From Gemmobacter lutimaris (GTDB lineage: Bacteria; Pseudomonadota; Alphaproteobacteria; Rhodobacterales; Rhodobacteraceae): DNA of 64,000 nt. The notes under the pieces were generated by a model. That model made no database searches, was not told where the DNA came from, and saw nothing but the letters and a program-made list of their open reading frames with translations. The DNA lies in assembly GCF_003570715.1 (NCBI RefSeq), contig NZ_QXXQ01000002.1, positions 1 to 64,000 of the forward strand, given 5' to 3'. The position numbers and the translations under genes are program-made. Positions 16,122-24,992 of this stretch are shown here, piece by piece (the first letter of the stretch is position 1; each line of letters begins with the position of its first letter).

Positions 16122-17699
16122 ATGGCAAAGATTGCCTACATATTGCTGTGCCACAAGGACCCCGAGGGGATCATCGCGCAGGCACAGCGCCTGACGGCGG
16201 CGGGCGACTACATCGCAATCCATTTCGATGCCCGGGCCAAGCGTGAAGATTTTGACCAGATCCGCGCGGCGCTGGCCAACAATCCAGCGGTGACCTTCGC
16301 GAAGAAGCGGCTGAAATGCGGCTGGGGGGAATGGAGCCTCGTCGATGCCTCGTTGCAGGCGGTGCGCGCCGCAGTCGAGGATTTTCCGCGCGCGACGCAT
16401 TTCTATATGCTTTCGGGCGACTGCATGCCGATCAAGACCGCAGAATATGCCCATGCCTTTCTGGACCGCGAGGAAGCGGATTACATCGAAAGCTTTGATT
16501 TCTTCTCGTCCGACTGGATCAAGACCGGCATCAAGGGCGAGCGGCTGATCTATCGCCACTGGTTCAACGAACGCACCCAGAAGTGGCTGTTCTATACCTC
16601 GATGGGGTTACAGCAGAAATTCGGGCTGGAGAGGCCGATCCCCGAGGATCTGACCATCCAGATCGGCAGCCAGTGGTGGTGCCTGCGCCGCCGCACGGTG
16701 GAATGGATTCTCGATTTCTGCCGCAAGCGGAAAGATGTGATGCGCTTCTTCCGCACCACATGGATCCCGGACGAGACCTTCTTTCAGACACTGGTGCGTC
16801 ATCTGGTGCCCCATGATGAAATCCGCACCCGGACGCTGACCTTCCTCATGTTCACCGATTACGGGATGCCGGTGAACTTCTACAATGATCAGTATGACCT
16901 GCTGATCGCGCAGGATTATCTGTTCGCCCGCAAGATTTCGGTCGATGCGCAGGAGCTGAAAGAGCGGCTGGGCAATCTTTACACCTCGGAAGGGGTGCTG
17001 TTCCCGGTGTCGAACGAGGGTCGCAGCCTTTACAAGTTCCTGACCGGCCGTGGCCGGATCGGCCGTCGTTTCGCGCCGCGCTTCTGGGAAACCGAGGCGA
17101 GCCTTGGCCGCGAGCGCACGCTGCTGATCGTCACTTGCAAGAAATGGCACGTTGCCAAACGTCTGGTGCAGCGTATCCGCGATGTGACGGGGCTGGCGGC
17201 GGTGGATTATGTGTTCAGTGAGGCATCGACCCCCTTGCCCGATCTGGGCGGGATCCAGTCTACGCTGGAAAAGCGCACGCGGCACCGCCGGGCGCTGGTG
17301 CGCATGCTGTTCGATTACTGGAATACCGACAAGCTGGTGCTGTGCATCGACCCCGGAAATGTGGAGTTGATGCAGGATTTCTATAATGACCGTTCCAATG
17401 TGCGGCTGCTGGAAATCGAATGCGAATTTACCGACGACTATCTGCTGGGTCATGCCCGACGGGTGGGGCTGGCGGGTGACAAGACGCCGCAAGAGGTGCT
17501 GGACCGGCTGCTGCCGACCATCCGCTATGACGTACGCTTTGAAAGCGACCGTATCCGAGACGCGGATTTCGAGAATTTCCATCGTATCCGGCAGGCTGCC
17601 GGGGTAGAGGAAAATACCGCACCGCTGGCTGCCTTTCTGGGCGTGTCCCGCGAAAAGGCGCAAGAGATTGCCGAGACTCATTATCTGTTCGTGGACTGA
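16122..17699 (+). CDS. Beta-1,6-N-acetylglucosaminyltransferase-like protein (Core-2/I-branching plus C-terminal extension)
   Basis: 525 residues. Residues about 1-270 are a Core-2/I-branching glycosyltransferase domain (family GT14): AYILLCHKDPE at the start, the acceptor/donor region VFAKKRLKCGWGEWSLVDAS-like near 60-75, FYMLSGDCMPIK near 93 and TTWIPDETFFQT near 215. The C-terminal 230 residues correspond, as I recall, to the DUF5928 extension found with this domain in Rhodobacteraceae. The likely product is a sugar-branching step for a surface glycan. It lies divergent to a sulfotransferase and is followed 5 bases later by a HIT-family gene. Confidence 0.84.
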   Translation: MAKIAYILLCHKDPEGIIAQAQRLTAAGDYIAIHFDARAKREDFDQIRAALANNPAVTFAKKRLKCGWGEWSLVDASLQAVRAAVEDFPRATHFYMLSGDCMPIKTAEYAHAFLDREEADYIESFDFFSSDWIKTGIKGERLIYRHWFNERTQKWLFYTSMGLQQKFGLERPIPEDLTIQIGSQWWCLRRRTVEWILDFCRKRKDVMRFFRTTWIPDETFFQTLVRHLVPHDEIRTRTLTFLMFTDYGMPVNFYNDQYDLLIAQDYLFARKISVDAQELKERLGNLYTSEGVLFPVSNEGRSLYKFLTGRGRIGRRFAPRFWETEASLGRERTLLIVTCKKWHVAKRLVQRIRDVTGLAAVDYVFSEASTPLPDLGGIQSTLEKRTRHRRALVRMLFDYWNTDKLVLCIDPGNVELMQDFYNDRSNVRLLEIECEFTDDYLLGHARRVGLAGDKTPQEVLDRLLPTIRYDVRFESDRIRDADFENFHRIRQAAGVEENTAPLAAFLGVSREKAQEIAETHYLFVD

Positions 17700-17704
17700 A
17701 ACCG

Positions 17705-18091
17705 ATGCCCTACACCTATGACCCTCAGAACATCTTTGCCCGTATCCTGCGTGGCGAGATCCCGAACCGGACGGTGCTGGAAACCGTGCATACGCTGGCC
17801 TTCCACGACATTTCTCCGCAGGCGCCGGTGCATGTGCTGGTGATCCCGAAGGGCGCTTATGTGACCTATGATCACTTCGCACGCGATGCCTCGGACGCCG
17901 AGATCGCGGATTTCCACCGCACGGTGGCCAAGGTCTGCGCGCTCTTGGGTATCCAGCCGGGCGAAGGGGGAGAGGGGTTCCGCGCCATCACCAATGCAGG
18001 TGAACATGGCGTGCAGGAAGTGCCGCATTTCCACCTGCATATCCTTGGCGGGCGGCCGATGGGGCGGATGGTGGCGCGCGTCAGCGAATAA
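17705..18091 (+). CDS. HIT family nucleotide-binding protein (HINT type)
   Basis: A 128-residue protein with the histidine triad HFHLHILGG near 108-116 and the N-terminal NIFARILRGEIP. The triad histidines carry the nucleotidyl intermediate in phosphoramidase reactions on AMP-lysine-like substrates. It starts 5 bases after the glycosyltransferase stop and is probably cotranscribed. A second, different HIT protein is encoded at 43672. This one ends in GGRPMGRMVAR, the usual end of the HINT/PKCI subgroup. Confidence 0.9.
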   Translation: MPYTYDPQNIFARILRGEIPNRTVLETVHTLAFHDISPQAPVHVLVIPKGAYVTYDHFARDASDAEIADFHRTVAKVCALLGIQPGEGGEGFRAITNAGEHGVQEVPHFHLHILGGRPMGRMVARVSE

Positions 18092-18157
18092 AGCGCAAGC
18101 TTCGGGTCGTTTCGGACCATGCCTGTCGTCAGTCTGGCCAAAACACCGGAGGACGAC

Positions 18158-18622
18158 ATGACCCTACGCTTTACTGCCCTTGCCACCGAAACCGTGCGTC
18201 GCCTGCAAGCGGGCGGTGCAGATGCCAATCATATGGCACCTGAACGCCATATCGCGCAGGGTAGCGGTAACCCCTGCCGCCATTGCCTGAGCATGATCCC
18301 CGAAGGTGCACCGATGCTGGTGCTGGCGCATCGGCCCTTCCCGGTCTTGCAGCCCTATGCGGAATGCGGGCCGATCTTTCTTTGTGCCGAAGATTGTCAT
18401 CAGGGCGGCGGGGCTGCGTTGCCCGAGATGCTGGCTTCACCGGATTACATCATCCGGGGCTACGGCCATGACGACCGGATCGTCTATGGCACGGGCGCGG
18501 TAGTGCCGACTGATCATCTGATCGCCGAGGCGGAGGCGCGGCTGGAGGATCCGCGCATCGCCTATCTGCATGTCCGGTCGGCCCGGAACAACTGCTACCA
18601 GTGCCGGATCGACCGCGGCTGA
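18158..18622 (+). CDS. DUF1203 family protein
   Basis: 154 residues with the DUF1203 pattern: LRFTALATE at the start, a pair of cysteines in NPCRHCLSMIPEGAP (residues about 43-50) and AYLHVRSARNNCYQCRID at the end. The four-cysteine arrangement may bind a metal, but that is inference. The ATG at 18158 follows GGAGGA. An upstream in-frame start exists but is not supported. The function of the family is not known. It is probably an independent gene, since 66 bases separate it from the HIT gene. Confidence 0.85.
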   Translation: MTLRFTALATETVRRLQAGGADANHMAPERHIAQGSGNPCRHCLSMIPEGAPMLVLAHRPFPVLQPYAECGPIFLCAEDCHQGGGAALPEMLASPDYIIRGYGHDDRIVYGTGAVVPTDHLIAEAEARLEDPRIAYLHVRSARNNCYQCRIDRG

Positions 18623-18640
18623 GCGGCAGATCGCGCGAGG

Positions 18641-20284
18641 TCAGACCAGACGGCTGACCTCGACCGCCGCGCGCACGAAATCGGCGAACAGCGGATGCGG
18701 CGCGAAGGGCTTCGACTTGAGTTCCGGGTGGAACTGCACGCCGATGAACCACGGATGGTCCTTCACTTCGACGATTTCCGGCAGGCGGCCATCGGGCGAC
18801 ATGCCCGAGAAGATCAGCCCGCAGCTTTCCAGCTTGTCCTTGTAGCGGATGTCCACCTCGTAACGGTGGCGGTGGCGTTCCTCGATCTCGGTCGCACCAT
18901 AGACGCGGGCGACGTTCGAGCCGTCCTTGAGGCTGGCGTTATAGGCCCCCAGCCGCATGGTGCCGCCCTTGTCGTCGCCGACCTTGCGTTCGACCTTGTG
19001 GTTGCCCTGCACCCATTCCTTCAGGTGATAGACAACCGGGGTAAACCGCTTGGCACCGGCCTCGTGGTCGAATTCTTCCGACCCGGCATCGGTCATCCCG
19101 GCCAGATTGCGCGCGGCCTCGATCACTGCCATCTGCATGCCAAGGCAGATGCCCAGATAGGGCAGACCCTTTTCGCGCGCATATTGCGCGGCGCGAATCT
19201 TGCCCTCGGTGCCGCGCTCGCCAAAGCCGCCGGGCACGAGGATAGCCTGGAAGCGTTCCAGATGCGGGGCGGGGTCTTCGCGTTCGAATATCTCGCTGTC
19301 GATCCATTCGGCCTTCACGCGGGTCCGGTTGGCCATGCCGCCATGCGTCAGCGCCTCGGCAATGGATTTGTAGGCGTCTTCAAGCTGGGTGTATTTTCCG
19401 ACGATGGCGACACGCACCTCGCCTTCGGCATGGGTCAGACGGTCCATCACGTCTTCCCAGCGGGCAAGGTTCGGGCGCGGTGCGGGGGCGATACCGAAAG
19501 CATCCAGCACCGCCTGATCCAGCCCTTCGCGGTGATAGGCCAGCGGCGCCTCGTAGATGGTTTTCAGGTCATAGGCCGGGATCACCGATTCCGGGCGCAC
19601 GTTGCAGAACAGCGCGATCTTGGCGCGTTCCTTTTCCGGGATCGGATGTTCCGACCGGCAGACCAGCACATCGGGGGCAAGACCGATGGATTGCAGCTCT
19701 TTCACGCTGTGCTGGGTCGGCTTGGTCTTCAGCTCGCCGCTGGCCGCCAGATAGGGCAGCAGCGTCAGGTGCATCAGGATGCACTGGCCGCGCGGGCGTT
19801 CGTGGATGAACTGGCGGATCGCCTCGAAGAAGGGCAGGCCCTCGATGTCGCCCACCGTGCCGCCGATTTCACACAGCATGAAATCGACCTCGTCCTCGCC
19901 AATGCGGAGGAAATCCTTGATCTCGTTGGTGACGTGGGGAATCACCTGAATGGTCTTGCCGAGGTAATCGCCCCGGCGCTCTTTCTCCAGCACGTTGGAA
20001 TAGATCCGTCCGGAGGAGATGGAATCGGTCTTGCGGGCCGAAACGCCGGTGAAGCGTTCGTAATGGCCAAGGTCGAGGTCGGTTTCGGCGCCGTCGTCGG
20101 TGACGAAGACCTCGCCATGTTCGAAGGGCGACATCGTGCCCGGATCGACATTCAGATAGGGGTCGAGCTTGCGCAGGCGCACCGAATAGCCCCGCGCCTG
20201 CAACAGCGCCCCAAGTGCCGCCGAGGCAAGCCCCTTGCCGAGCGAGGACACCACACCGCCGGTGATGAAGATGTAACGTGCCAT
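18641..20284 (-). CDS. pyrG: CTP synthase
   Basis: 547 residues. The enzyme makes CTP from UTP with ATP and glutamine-derived ammonia. The N-terminal synthetase domain begins [21 protein letters not shown] with its P-loop-like SSLGKG. Allosteric and substrate loops follow. The C-terminal class I glutaminase has the nucleophile cysteine in GICLGMQ (residues about 375-381) and a catalytic HPE in QFHPELKS. It is a complete, ordinary-length enzyme. It is convergent with the DUF1203 gene and, on the same strand, downstream of secG. A leader of notable structure precedes it (20295-20356). Confidence 0.97.
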   Translation of the reverse strand: MARYIFITGGVVSSLGKGLASAALGALLQARGYSVRLRKLDPYLNVDPGTMSPFEHGEVFVTDDGAETDLDLGHYERFTGVSARKTDSISSGRIYSNVLEKERRGDYLGKTIQVIPHVTNEIKDFLRIGEDEVDFMLCEIGGTVGDIEGLPFFEAIRQFIHERPRGQCILMHLTLLPYLAASGELKTKPTQHSVKELQSIGLAPDVLVCRSEHPIPEKERAKIALFCNVRPESVIPAYDLKTIYEAPLAYHREGLDQAVLDAFGIAPAPRPNLARWEDVMDRLTHAEGEVRVAIVGKYTQLEDAYKSIAEALTHGGMANRTRVKAEWIDSEIFEREDPAPHLERFQAILVPGGFGERGTEGKIRAAQYAREKGLPYLGICLGMQMAVIEAARNLAGMTDAGSEEFDHEAGAKRFTPVVYHLKEWVQGNHKVERKVGDDKGGTMRLGAYNASLKDGSNVARVYGATEIEERHRHRYEVDIRYKDKLESCGLIFSGMSPDGRLPEIVEVKDHPWFIGVQFHPELKSKPFAPHPLFADFVRAAVEVSRLV

Positions 20285-20294
20285 GTGCGCGGGT

Positions 20295-20356
20295 CTCCCG
20301 TGAAACGCTCGATAGGTAAGGCGATTCGCAACGCTGGAATCGCAGTATCACGGGAG
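20295..20356 (-). promoter_or_regulatory. Nested inverted repeats in the pyrG leader that can mask the ribosome binding site
   Basis: On the transcript (minus strand) CTCCCGTGA at 20356-20348 pairs perfectly over 9 bases with TCACGGGAG at 20303-20295. The second arm contains GGGAG, the only good ribosome binding sequence, 10 bases before the pyrG ATG. Nested inside is a 7-base stem GCGATTC (20343-20337) with GAATCGC (20327-20321). The two stems together would form an element that hides the ribosome binding site. That it regulates pyrG is inference. Confidence 0.45.
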
Positions 20357-20445
20357 TCATGGCTTAGCCGGATTTCCGGCAAAGCGCAACAGGCCCGCTA
20401 GATGCTGTTTGCAGCCGCGGCAAGAAGCCTAGGAATAGTGGGCCG

Positions 20446-20838
20446 TCAGTTGTTCTGCGCGGGGGCTTCGGTCGGCTGATCGACACGGGGCGGCGCAATC
20501 GGCGCGTCCGAGGTGCCGGGCGGCAACAGATCGGTGCCCAAGGGTGAAGCGGGCTGTTCCTGCGCGGGGGCCGGAGCCGTGCCGCCGATCTGGTCGATGA
20601 CCGAGCCGCCATCTGCCTGACGCGCCGACATGATGGTCAGCGTGATCGAGGTGCCGATGAAGGCGATTGCGAAAATCCAGGTCAGTTTCGTCAGCGCATT
20701 GGCGGCACCGCGGGCCGAGACGACCCCGCCACCGCCGCCACCCATGCCAAGCCCGCCGCCTTCCGACCGTTGCAGCAGCACGACGCCGATAAGCAGAAGT
20801 GCGAGGATCAGGTGGATGGTGAGGATGACGTTTTGCAT
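20446..20838 (-). CDS. secG: Preprotein translocase subunit SecG
   Basis: 130 residues. Two transmembrane segments (about 2-18 MQNVILTIHLILALLLIGVV, and 52-72) flank the hallmark LLQRSEGGGLGMGGGGG and a glycine-rich loop. The C-terminal 50 residues are a proline/alanine-rich tail common in alphaproteobacterial SecG. The protein assists SecYEG channel function during export. It lies upstream of pyrG on the same strand, a common alphaproteobacterial order, with about 160 bases between them. Confidence 0.93.
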   Translation of the reverse strand: MQNVILTIHLILALLLIGVVLLQRSEGGGLGMGGGGGGVVSARGAANALTKLTWIFAIAFIGTSITLTIMSARQADGGSVIDQIGGTAPAPAQEQPASPLGTDLLPPGTSDAPIAPPRVDQPTEAPAQNN

Positions 20839-21105
20839 GGTCCCGCCGTTTCGGTGCTGACGCGCCTATCTAGGCGGAAGGGGCCTAGGGCGCAAGGGCG
20901 CAGGTGCATTGCAACACGCAGCGAGGCGTCTATCGTCGGGGCAGGTGGGTATCGGAGAGGCGACGCGGCGGCAGTTGCAGCAGATATTGCAGGAAAGCCC
21001 TGTGCAGGCGCCGGTCCGCCGGGGCTGGCACAGGGTGGCTCTGTTGATTGAGTATTTGGGCAAGAAGTAGGGTGAGAAGGGCAGGCGGGACGGAGAACGG
21101 CGTGC

Positions 21106-21813
21106 TCAGGTCTGAGTCTGCCAGCGGGTGAAGCTGTCTTGCAGCGCCTCGTCCAGCTGACGACCGGGAGAGTAGGCGGCGAGGTGCGCAGGCATTGGCG
21201 TGGCCGCTGGCAGGACGGGCGAGGGCTCGGGCGTGCCGAGGGTGGTTGTGACCGGGATCACCCCCGCCCAGACCGGCCAGGTGCCGTCTTCCTCGTCATC
21301 GCCGACATTGACGCCGCGGATCTTGGCGCTGGCTTCCTCGATGTCCATGCGGACCACGGATGTGGCCTTGATTTCCTGCGCGGTCATCGGGCGCAACTCG
21401 GCGTTTCGGCCGGGGAACAGGCGGTCGGTCACGGCGTAGAGGGCGCGTTCCTTTTCGGCCGGCTCATCGACCAGCCGGGCGGTGCCGAAGACCATGGCGC
21501 AGCGGAAGTTGGCCGAGTGGTTGAAGGCGGAGCGCGCCAGAACCAGCCCATCCAGATGGGTGACGGTGACGCAGACCGGCAGGCCGGGGCCTTGGGTGCG
21601 CAACATGCGGCTGGCCGAGGAGCCGTGCCAGTAAAGTATCTCACCCTCACGCCAATGGATCGTAGGGGTGCAGTAGGGCTGGCCGTCGATTGTATAGGCG
21701 ACATGAGCCAGCATGGCACTGTCGAGGATGGCATGCACGGTCGCGCGGTCATAGCTGCCGCGCTTGGGGTTGCGTTTGATGCGGCTGCGCGGGCCGGGAG
21801 TATAATCGTTCAT
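21106..21813 (-). CDS. Pyridoxamine 5'-phosphate oxidase family (flavin/heme-binding split-barrel) protein
   Basis: 235 residues of the split-barrel flavin-binding superfamily. The pattern KRGSYDRATVHAILDSAMLAHVAY near 15-40, PTIHWREGEILYWHGS and VTVTHLDGLVLARSAFNHS are typical of the COG3467-type members. They bind FMN or F420 or heme rather than clearly acting as PdxH. The gene is divergent from the MocR-type regulator at 21895, an arrangement in which the regulator often controls this neighbour. The C-terminal about 40 residues are P/A-rich and probably disordered. The substrate is unknown. Confidence 0.85.
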   Translation of the reverse strand: MNDYTPGPRSRIKRNPKRGSYDRATVHAILDSAMLAHVAYTIDGQPYCTPTIHWREGEILYWHGSSASRMLRTQGPGLPVCVTVTHLDGLVLARSAFNHSANFRCAMVFGTARLVDEPAEKERALYAVTDRLFPGRNAELRPMTAQEIKATSVVRMDIEEASAKIRGVNVGDDEEDGTWPVWAGVIPVTTTLGTPEPSPVLPAATPMPAHLAAYSPGRQLDEALQDSFTRWQTQT

Positions 21814-21860
21814 GCGTCACCTGTGGAATGCGGTTGCCTGAAGATGCAGTAGTGGGCAGG

Positions 21861-21882
21861 ATTGGTTTGAATAAGAGCCAAT
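21861..21882. promoter_or_regulatory. Candidate operator between the MocR regulator and the oxidase
   Basis: The 81-base divergent spacer holds an inverted repeat ATTGG-N12-CCAAT. MocR-type regulators commonly bind sites between their own gene and a divergent target. That makes this a candidate, though direct repeats are also common in this family and the arms are only 5 bases long. Confidence 0.35.
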
Positions 21883-21894
21883 CATGGACTGAAT

Positions 21895-23286
21895 ATGCAG
21901 ACCAATAAATCGGACTGGTCGGCGTTGATCCCGGTCTTGCCGCAGGAAGGGCCGCGGGCGCGGGCGCTTTATGCGGCGCTTCGGCAGCGGATTGAGGAGG
22001 GTGCCCTGCCGCCGGGCACCAAACTGCCGCCAACCCGCGATCTGGCGGCGCGGCTGGGGGTGGCGCGCGGGGCGATGGTGGCGGCTTTCGAGATGCTGGC
22101 GGCCGAGGGCTTTACCGAGGCGCATGTCGGGCGCGGCACCTTCGTGGCCGAGGCGGTGCCGCGTCTTGCGCCCAACGGTCCGTCACCCGTGCCCCCGTCC
22201 TTTGTGGCACGCGATCTGCCCGGCGATCTGGGGCTGGGGTTTCCCGACCCGCAAAGCCTTGACCGTTTAAGGGCAATTCTTGCGAGGGTTATGGCGCGCC
22301 CACCTGTAGCGCTGTTTCATTATGGCGATCCGCAGGGCGATGCGCGGTTGCGGGCCGAGGTGGCGGCCTATCTGCGGGCGGCGCGGGGGCTGCGGCTGGA
22401 CCCGGCGCAAGTGGTGATCACCACCGGGGCGCAAGGGGCGCTGGATCTGGTCGCGCGCGCAGTGCTGGCGCCCGGCGATCCGGTCTGGATGGAAGATCCG
22501 GGCTATCCTTCCGCCAAGGCGGCGTTCGCGACGCAGCGCTTGGTGCCCGTGCCGGTGGATGACGAGGGGCTGAATGTGGCGGCGGGCCGGGTGTTGTGCG
22601 CCGCTGCACGGGCGGCCTATGTTACGCCCTCACACCAGTTTCCGCTGGGGGTGGTGCTGACCATGCGGCGGCGTCTGGCGCTACTGGACTGGGCAGCAGA
22701 GGCCGGGGCCTGGGTGGTCGAGGATGATTACGACAGTGAGTTCCGCTTTGACGGCCCGCCTCTGGCTGCCATGCAGGGCATGGATGGGCGCGGGCGGGTG
22801 ATCTATATCGGCACCTTTTCCAAGGCGCTGATGCCGGGGTTGCGGCTGGGCTATATGGTCCTGCCCGAGCCGTTGCTGGCGCCGGTCATCGCATTGCAGG
22901 CGCAATCGGACCGGGCGCCTTCGGCCCTGATTCAGGCAGCGATGGCCGAGTTTCTGGCAACGGGCCATTTCGCGCAGCATCTGAAACGGGCGCGGCGGCG
23001 GGTTCGGGCGGCACGCGATGCGCTGGTTGCAGAACTGGGTGCGGTGGGGCATCCCGTGCGGGCGCCGGATCAGGGATTGCATCTGGTGGTGCCTTTGCCT
23101 GACCATGTCGATGACCTGCGGCTGGCCAGTTTGACGCGCGCGGCGGGCCTCGGCGGTCGGGCGCTTTCTGCCCTGCATCTTGGGGCGCAGCCGCCGAAGG
23201 GGCTGGTGATCGGATTTTCCGGCCATGAACCGGCAACACTGGCCAATGCCGCACAGCAGGGGCTTTCGGCGGCGGGCCTGTGCTGA
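21895..23286 (+). CDS. MocR-type transcriptional regulator (GntR HTH fused to an aminotransferase fold)
   Basis: 463 residues. A GntR winged helix (about 20-85, GTKLPPTRDLAARLGVARGAMV) is fused to a class I aminotransferase-like domain from about 105. The PLP-lysine signature is GTFSKALMPGLRLGY, with VEDDYDSEFRF upstream. Such proteins sense PLP or related metabolites and regulate PLP-salvage or GABA/taurine genes; PdxR is a known member. The divergent neighbour, a PNPOx-fold protein, fits a vitamin B6-related role, but that is only inference. Confidence 0.9.
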   Translation: MQTNKSDWSALIPVLPQEGPRARALYAALRQRIEEGALPPGTKLPPTRDLAARLGVARGAMVAAFEMLAAEGFTEAHVGRGTFVAEAVPRLAPNGPSPVPPSFVARDLPGDLGLGFPDPQSLDRLRAILARVMARPPVALFHYGDPQGDARLRAEVAAYLRAARGLRLDPAQVVITTGAQGALDLVARAVLAPGDPVWMEDPGYPSAKAAFATQRLVPVPVDDEGLNVAAGRVLCAAARAAYVTPSHQFPLGVVLTMRRRLALLDWAAEAGAWVVEDDYDSEFRFDGPPLAAMQGMDGRGRVIYIGTFSKALMPGLRLGYMVLPEPLLAPVIALQAQSDRAPSALIQAAMAEFLATGHFAQHLKRARRRVRAARDALVAELGAVGHPVRAPDQGLHLVVPLPDHVDDLRLASLTRAAGLGGRALSALHLGAQPPKGLVIGFSGHEPATLANAAQQGLSAAGLC

Positions 23287-23370
23287 ACCGCGCAGGGCAT
23301 TTTCTGCTGTCATCGCGCGCGCGGCCTCTATATACCGGCGCCGGTTTCACACCTCCGAAGGAGTCTGGAC

Positions 23371-24663
23371 ATGGCCAATGTCGTCGTCGTCGGTGCCCAA
23401 TGGGGCGACGAGGGAAAAGGCAAGATCGTTGACTGGCTGAGCGAGCGCGCCGATGTGATCGCGCGGTTTCAGGGCGGCCACAACGCGGGCCATACGCTCG
23501 TCATCGACGGCAAGGTCTATAAGCTGAATGCGCTGCCCTCGGGTGTGGTGCGCGGTGGCAAGCTGTCGGTCATTGGCAATGGCGTGGTGCTGGACCCCTG
23601 GCATCTGGTGTCCGAGATCGCCAAGATCCGCGAGCAGGGTGTGACCATCACCCCCGAGACGCTGATGATCGCGGAAAACACCGCGCTCATCATGCCTTAT
23701 CACGGCGAGTTGGACCGCGCGCGCGAGGCGCAGGTAGCGGTTGGCAAGATCGGCACCACCGGGCGGGGCATCGGGCCCTGCTATGAGGACAAGGTGGGCC
23801 GCCGCGTGATCCGCGTCGCCGATCTGGCCGATCAGGCGACGCTAGAGCTGCGCGTTGACCGGGCGCTGGTGCATCACAATGCGCTGCGCGCCGGGCTGGG
23901 GCTGGAGGCTGTGGACCGTGACGCGCTGATTGCGGCGCTGAATGCGATTGCGGCCGAGATCCTGCAATATGCCGCGCCGGTCTGGAAGGTGATGAACGAG
24001 CTGCGCCGCGCCGGCAAGCGCATCCTGTTCGAGGGGGCGCAAGGGTCGCTGCTGGACATCGACTTTGGCACCTATCCCTATGTCACCTCGTCCAACGTGA
24101 TCGCCGGGCAGGCGGCGACGGGCGTGGGTCTTGGGCCGAATGCCATCGACTTCGTTCTGGGCATCGTGAAAGCCTATACCACCCGTGTCGGTGAAGGCCC
24201 TTTCCCGACCGAGCTGCATGATGCCGATGGCGAGCGTCTGGGGACGCGGGGCCATGAGTTCGGTACGGTGACCGGGCGCAAGCGCCGCTGTGGCTGGTTC
24301 GATGCGGCGCTGGTGCGGCAGACCTGCGCGATTTCCGGCATCAACGGCATCGCGCTGACCAAGCTGGACGTGCTGGACGGGTTCGAGACGATCAAGATCT
24401 GCACCGGCTACATGCTCGACGGGCAGGCGCTGGATTATCTGCCGACCGCCGCCGATCAGCAGGCGCGCTGCACCCCGGTCTATGAGGAAATCGAGGGCTG
24501 GAGCGAATCGACCGAAGGCGCACGCAGCTGGGCCGATCTGCCGGGCGCCGCGATCAAATATGTTCGCCGCGTCGAAGAGCTGATCGGTTGCCCGGTCGCG
24601 ATGCTGTCCACCAGCCCGGAGCGGGACGATACCATCCTCGTCACCGATCCTTTCGAGGATTGA
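23371..24663 (+). CDS. purA: Adenylosuccinate synthetase
   Basis: 430 residues, complete. It makes adenylosuccinate from IMP, aspartate and GTP in AMP synthesis. The start [22 protein letters not shown] carries the GTP-binding P-loop and catalytic aspartate (QWGDEGKGK). The middle has GTTGRGIGP and the end [26 protein letters not shown]-type site (GAAGGAG) precedes the ATG. The next gene (DUF2842) begins 5 bases after its stop. Confidence 0.97.
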   Translation: MANVVVVGAQWGDEGKGKIVDWLSERADVIARFQGGHNAGHTLVIDGKVYKLNALPSGVVRGGKLSVIGNGVVLDPWHLVSEIAKIREQGVTITPETLMIAENTALIMPYHGELDRAREAQVAVGKIGTTGRGIGPCYEDKVGRRVIRVADLADQATLELRVDRALVHHNALRAGLGLEAVDRDALIAALNAIAAEILQYAAPVWKVMNELRRAGKRILFEGAQGSLLDIDFGTYPYVTSSNVIAGQAATGVGLGPNAIDFVLGIVKAYTTRVGEGPFPTELHDADGERLGTRGHEFGTVTGRKRRCGWFDAALVRQTCAISGINGIALTKLDVLDGFETIKICTGYMLDGQALDYLPTAADQQARCTPVYEEIEGWSESTEGARSWADLPGAAIKYVRRVEELIGCPVAMLSTSPERDDTILVTDPFED

Positions 24664-24667
24664 TCCG

Positions 24668-24901
24668 GTGGCGCTGGCCTATCGCACCCGCAAGCGCCTT
24701 GCGCTGCTGATCCTGCTGATCGGGCTGCCTGTGTATATCGGCGCGGTCTGGGGGATCATGGGGGCGCTGGACCGGCCACCGATCTGGGTGGAGTTTCTGG
24801 TCTATGTCGGGCTGGGGTTCCTGTGGATGCTGCCCTTCCGGTTCATCTTCAAGGGGATAGGTCAGGCCGACCCCGAGGCGCCCACGGCACAGGACGACTG
24901 A
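24668..24901 (+). CDS. DUF2842 family small membrane protein
   Basis: 77 residues with two membrane helices (about 9-32 and 42-60) and the family ending LWMLPFRFIFKGIGQAD. The GTG start at 24668 follows purA by 5 bases. DUF2842 is a short conserved alphaproteobacterial membrane family of unknown role, frequently next to purA. A perfect terminator hairpin follows (24911). The small size and hydrophobic pattern make it easy to miss. Confidence 0.82.
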   Translation: MALAYRTRKRLALLILLIGLPVYIGAVWGIMGALDRPPIWVEFLVYVGLGFLWMLPFRFIFKGIGQADPEAPTAQDD

Positions 24902-24910
24902 CAAAAGGAA

Positions 24911-24937
24911 AAGGCGGAAGGGAAACCTTCCGCCTTT
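24911..24937 (+). terminator. Hairpin terminator between purA-DUF2842 and the convergent gene
   Basis: A perfect 11-base stem (AAGGCGGAAGG with CCTTCCGCCTT) closed by a GAAA loop, with only a short T run. It separates the two convergent transcripts and could work in both directions. Confidence 0.85.
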
Positions 24938-24992
24938 CGCCTGTCCGGGGAGGGTGGCAGCCCGTCAGACCCGGAAATCAGGGGGCTGAGGC

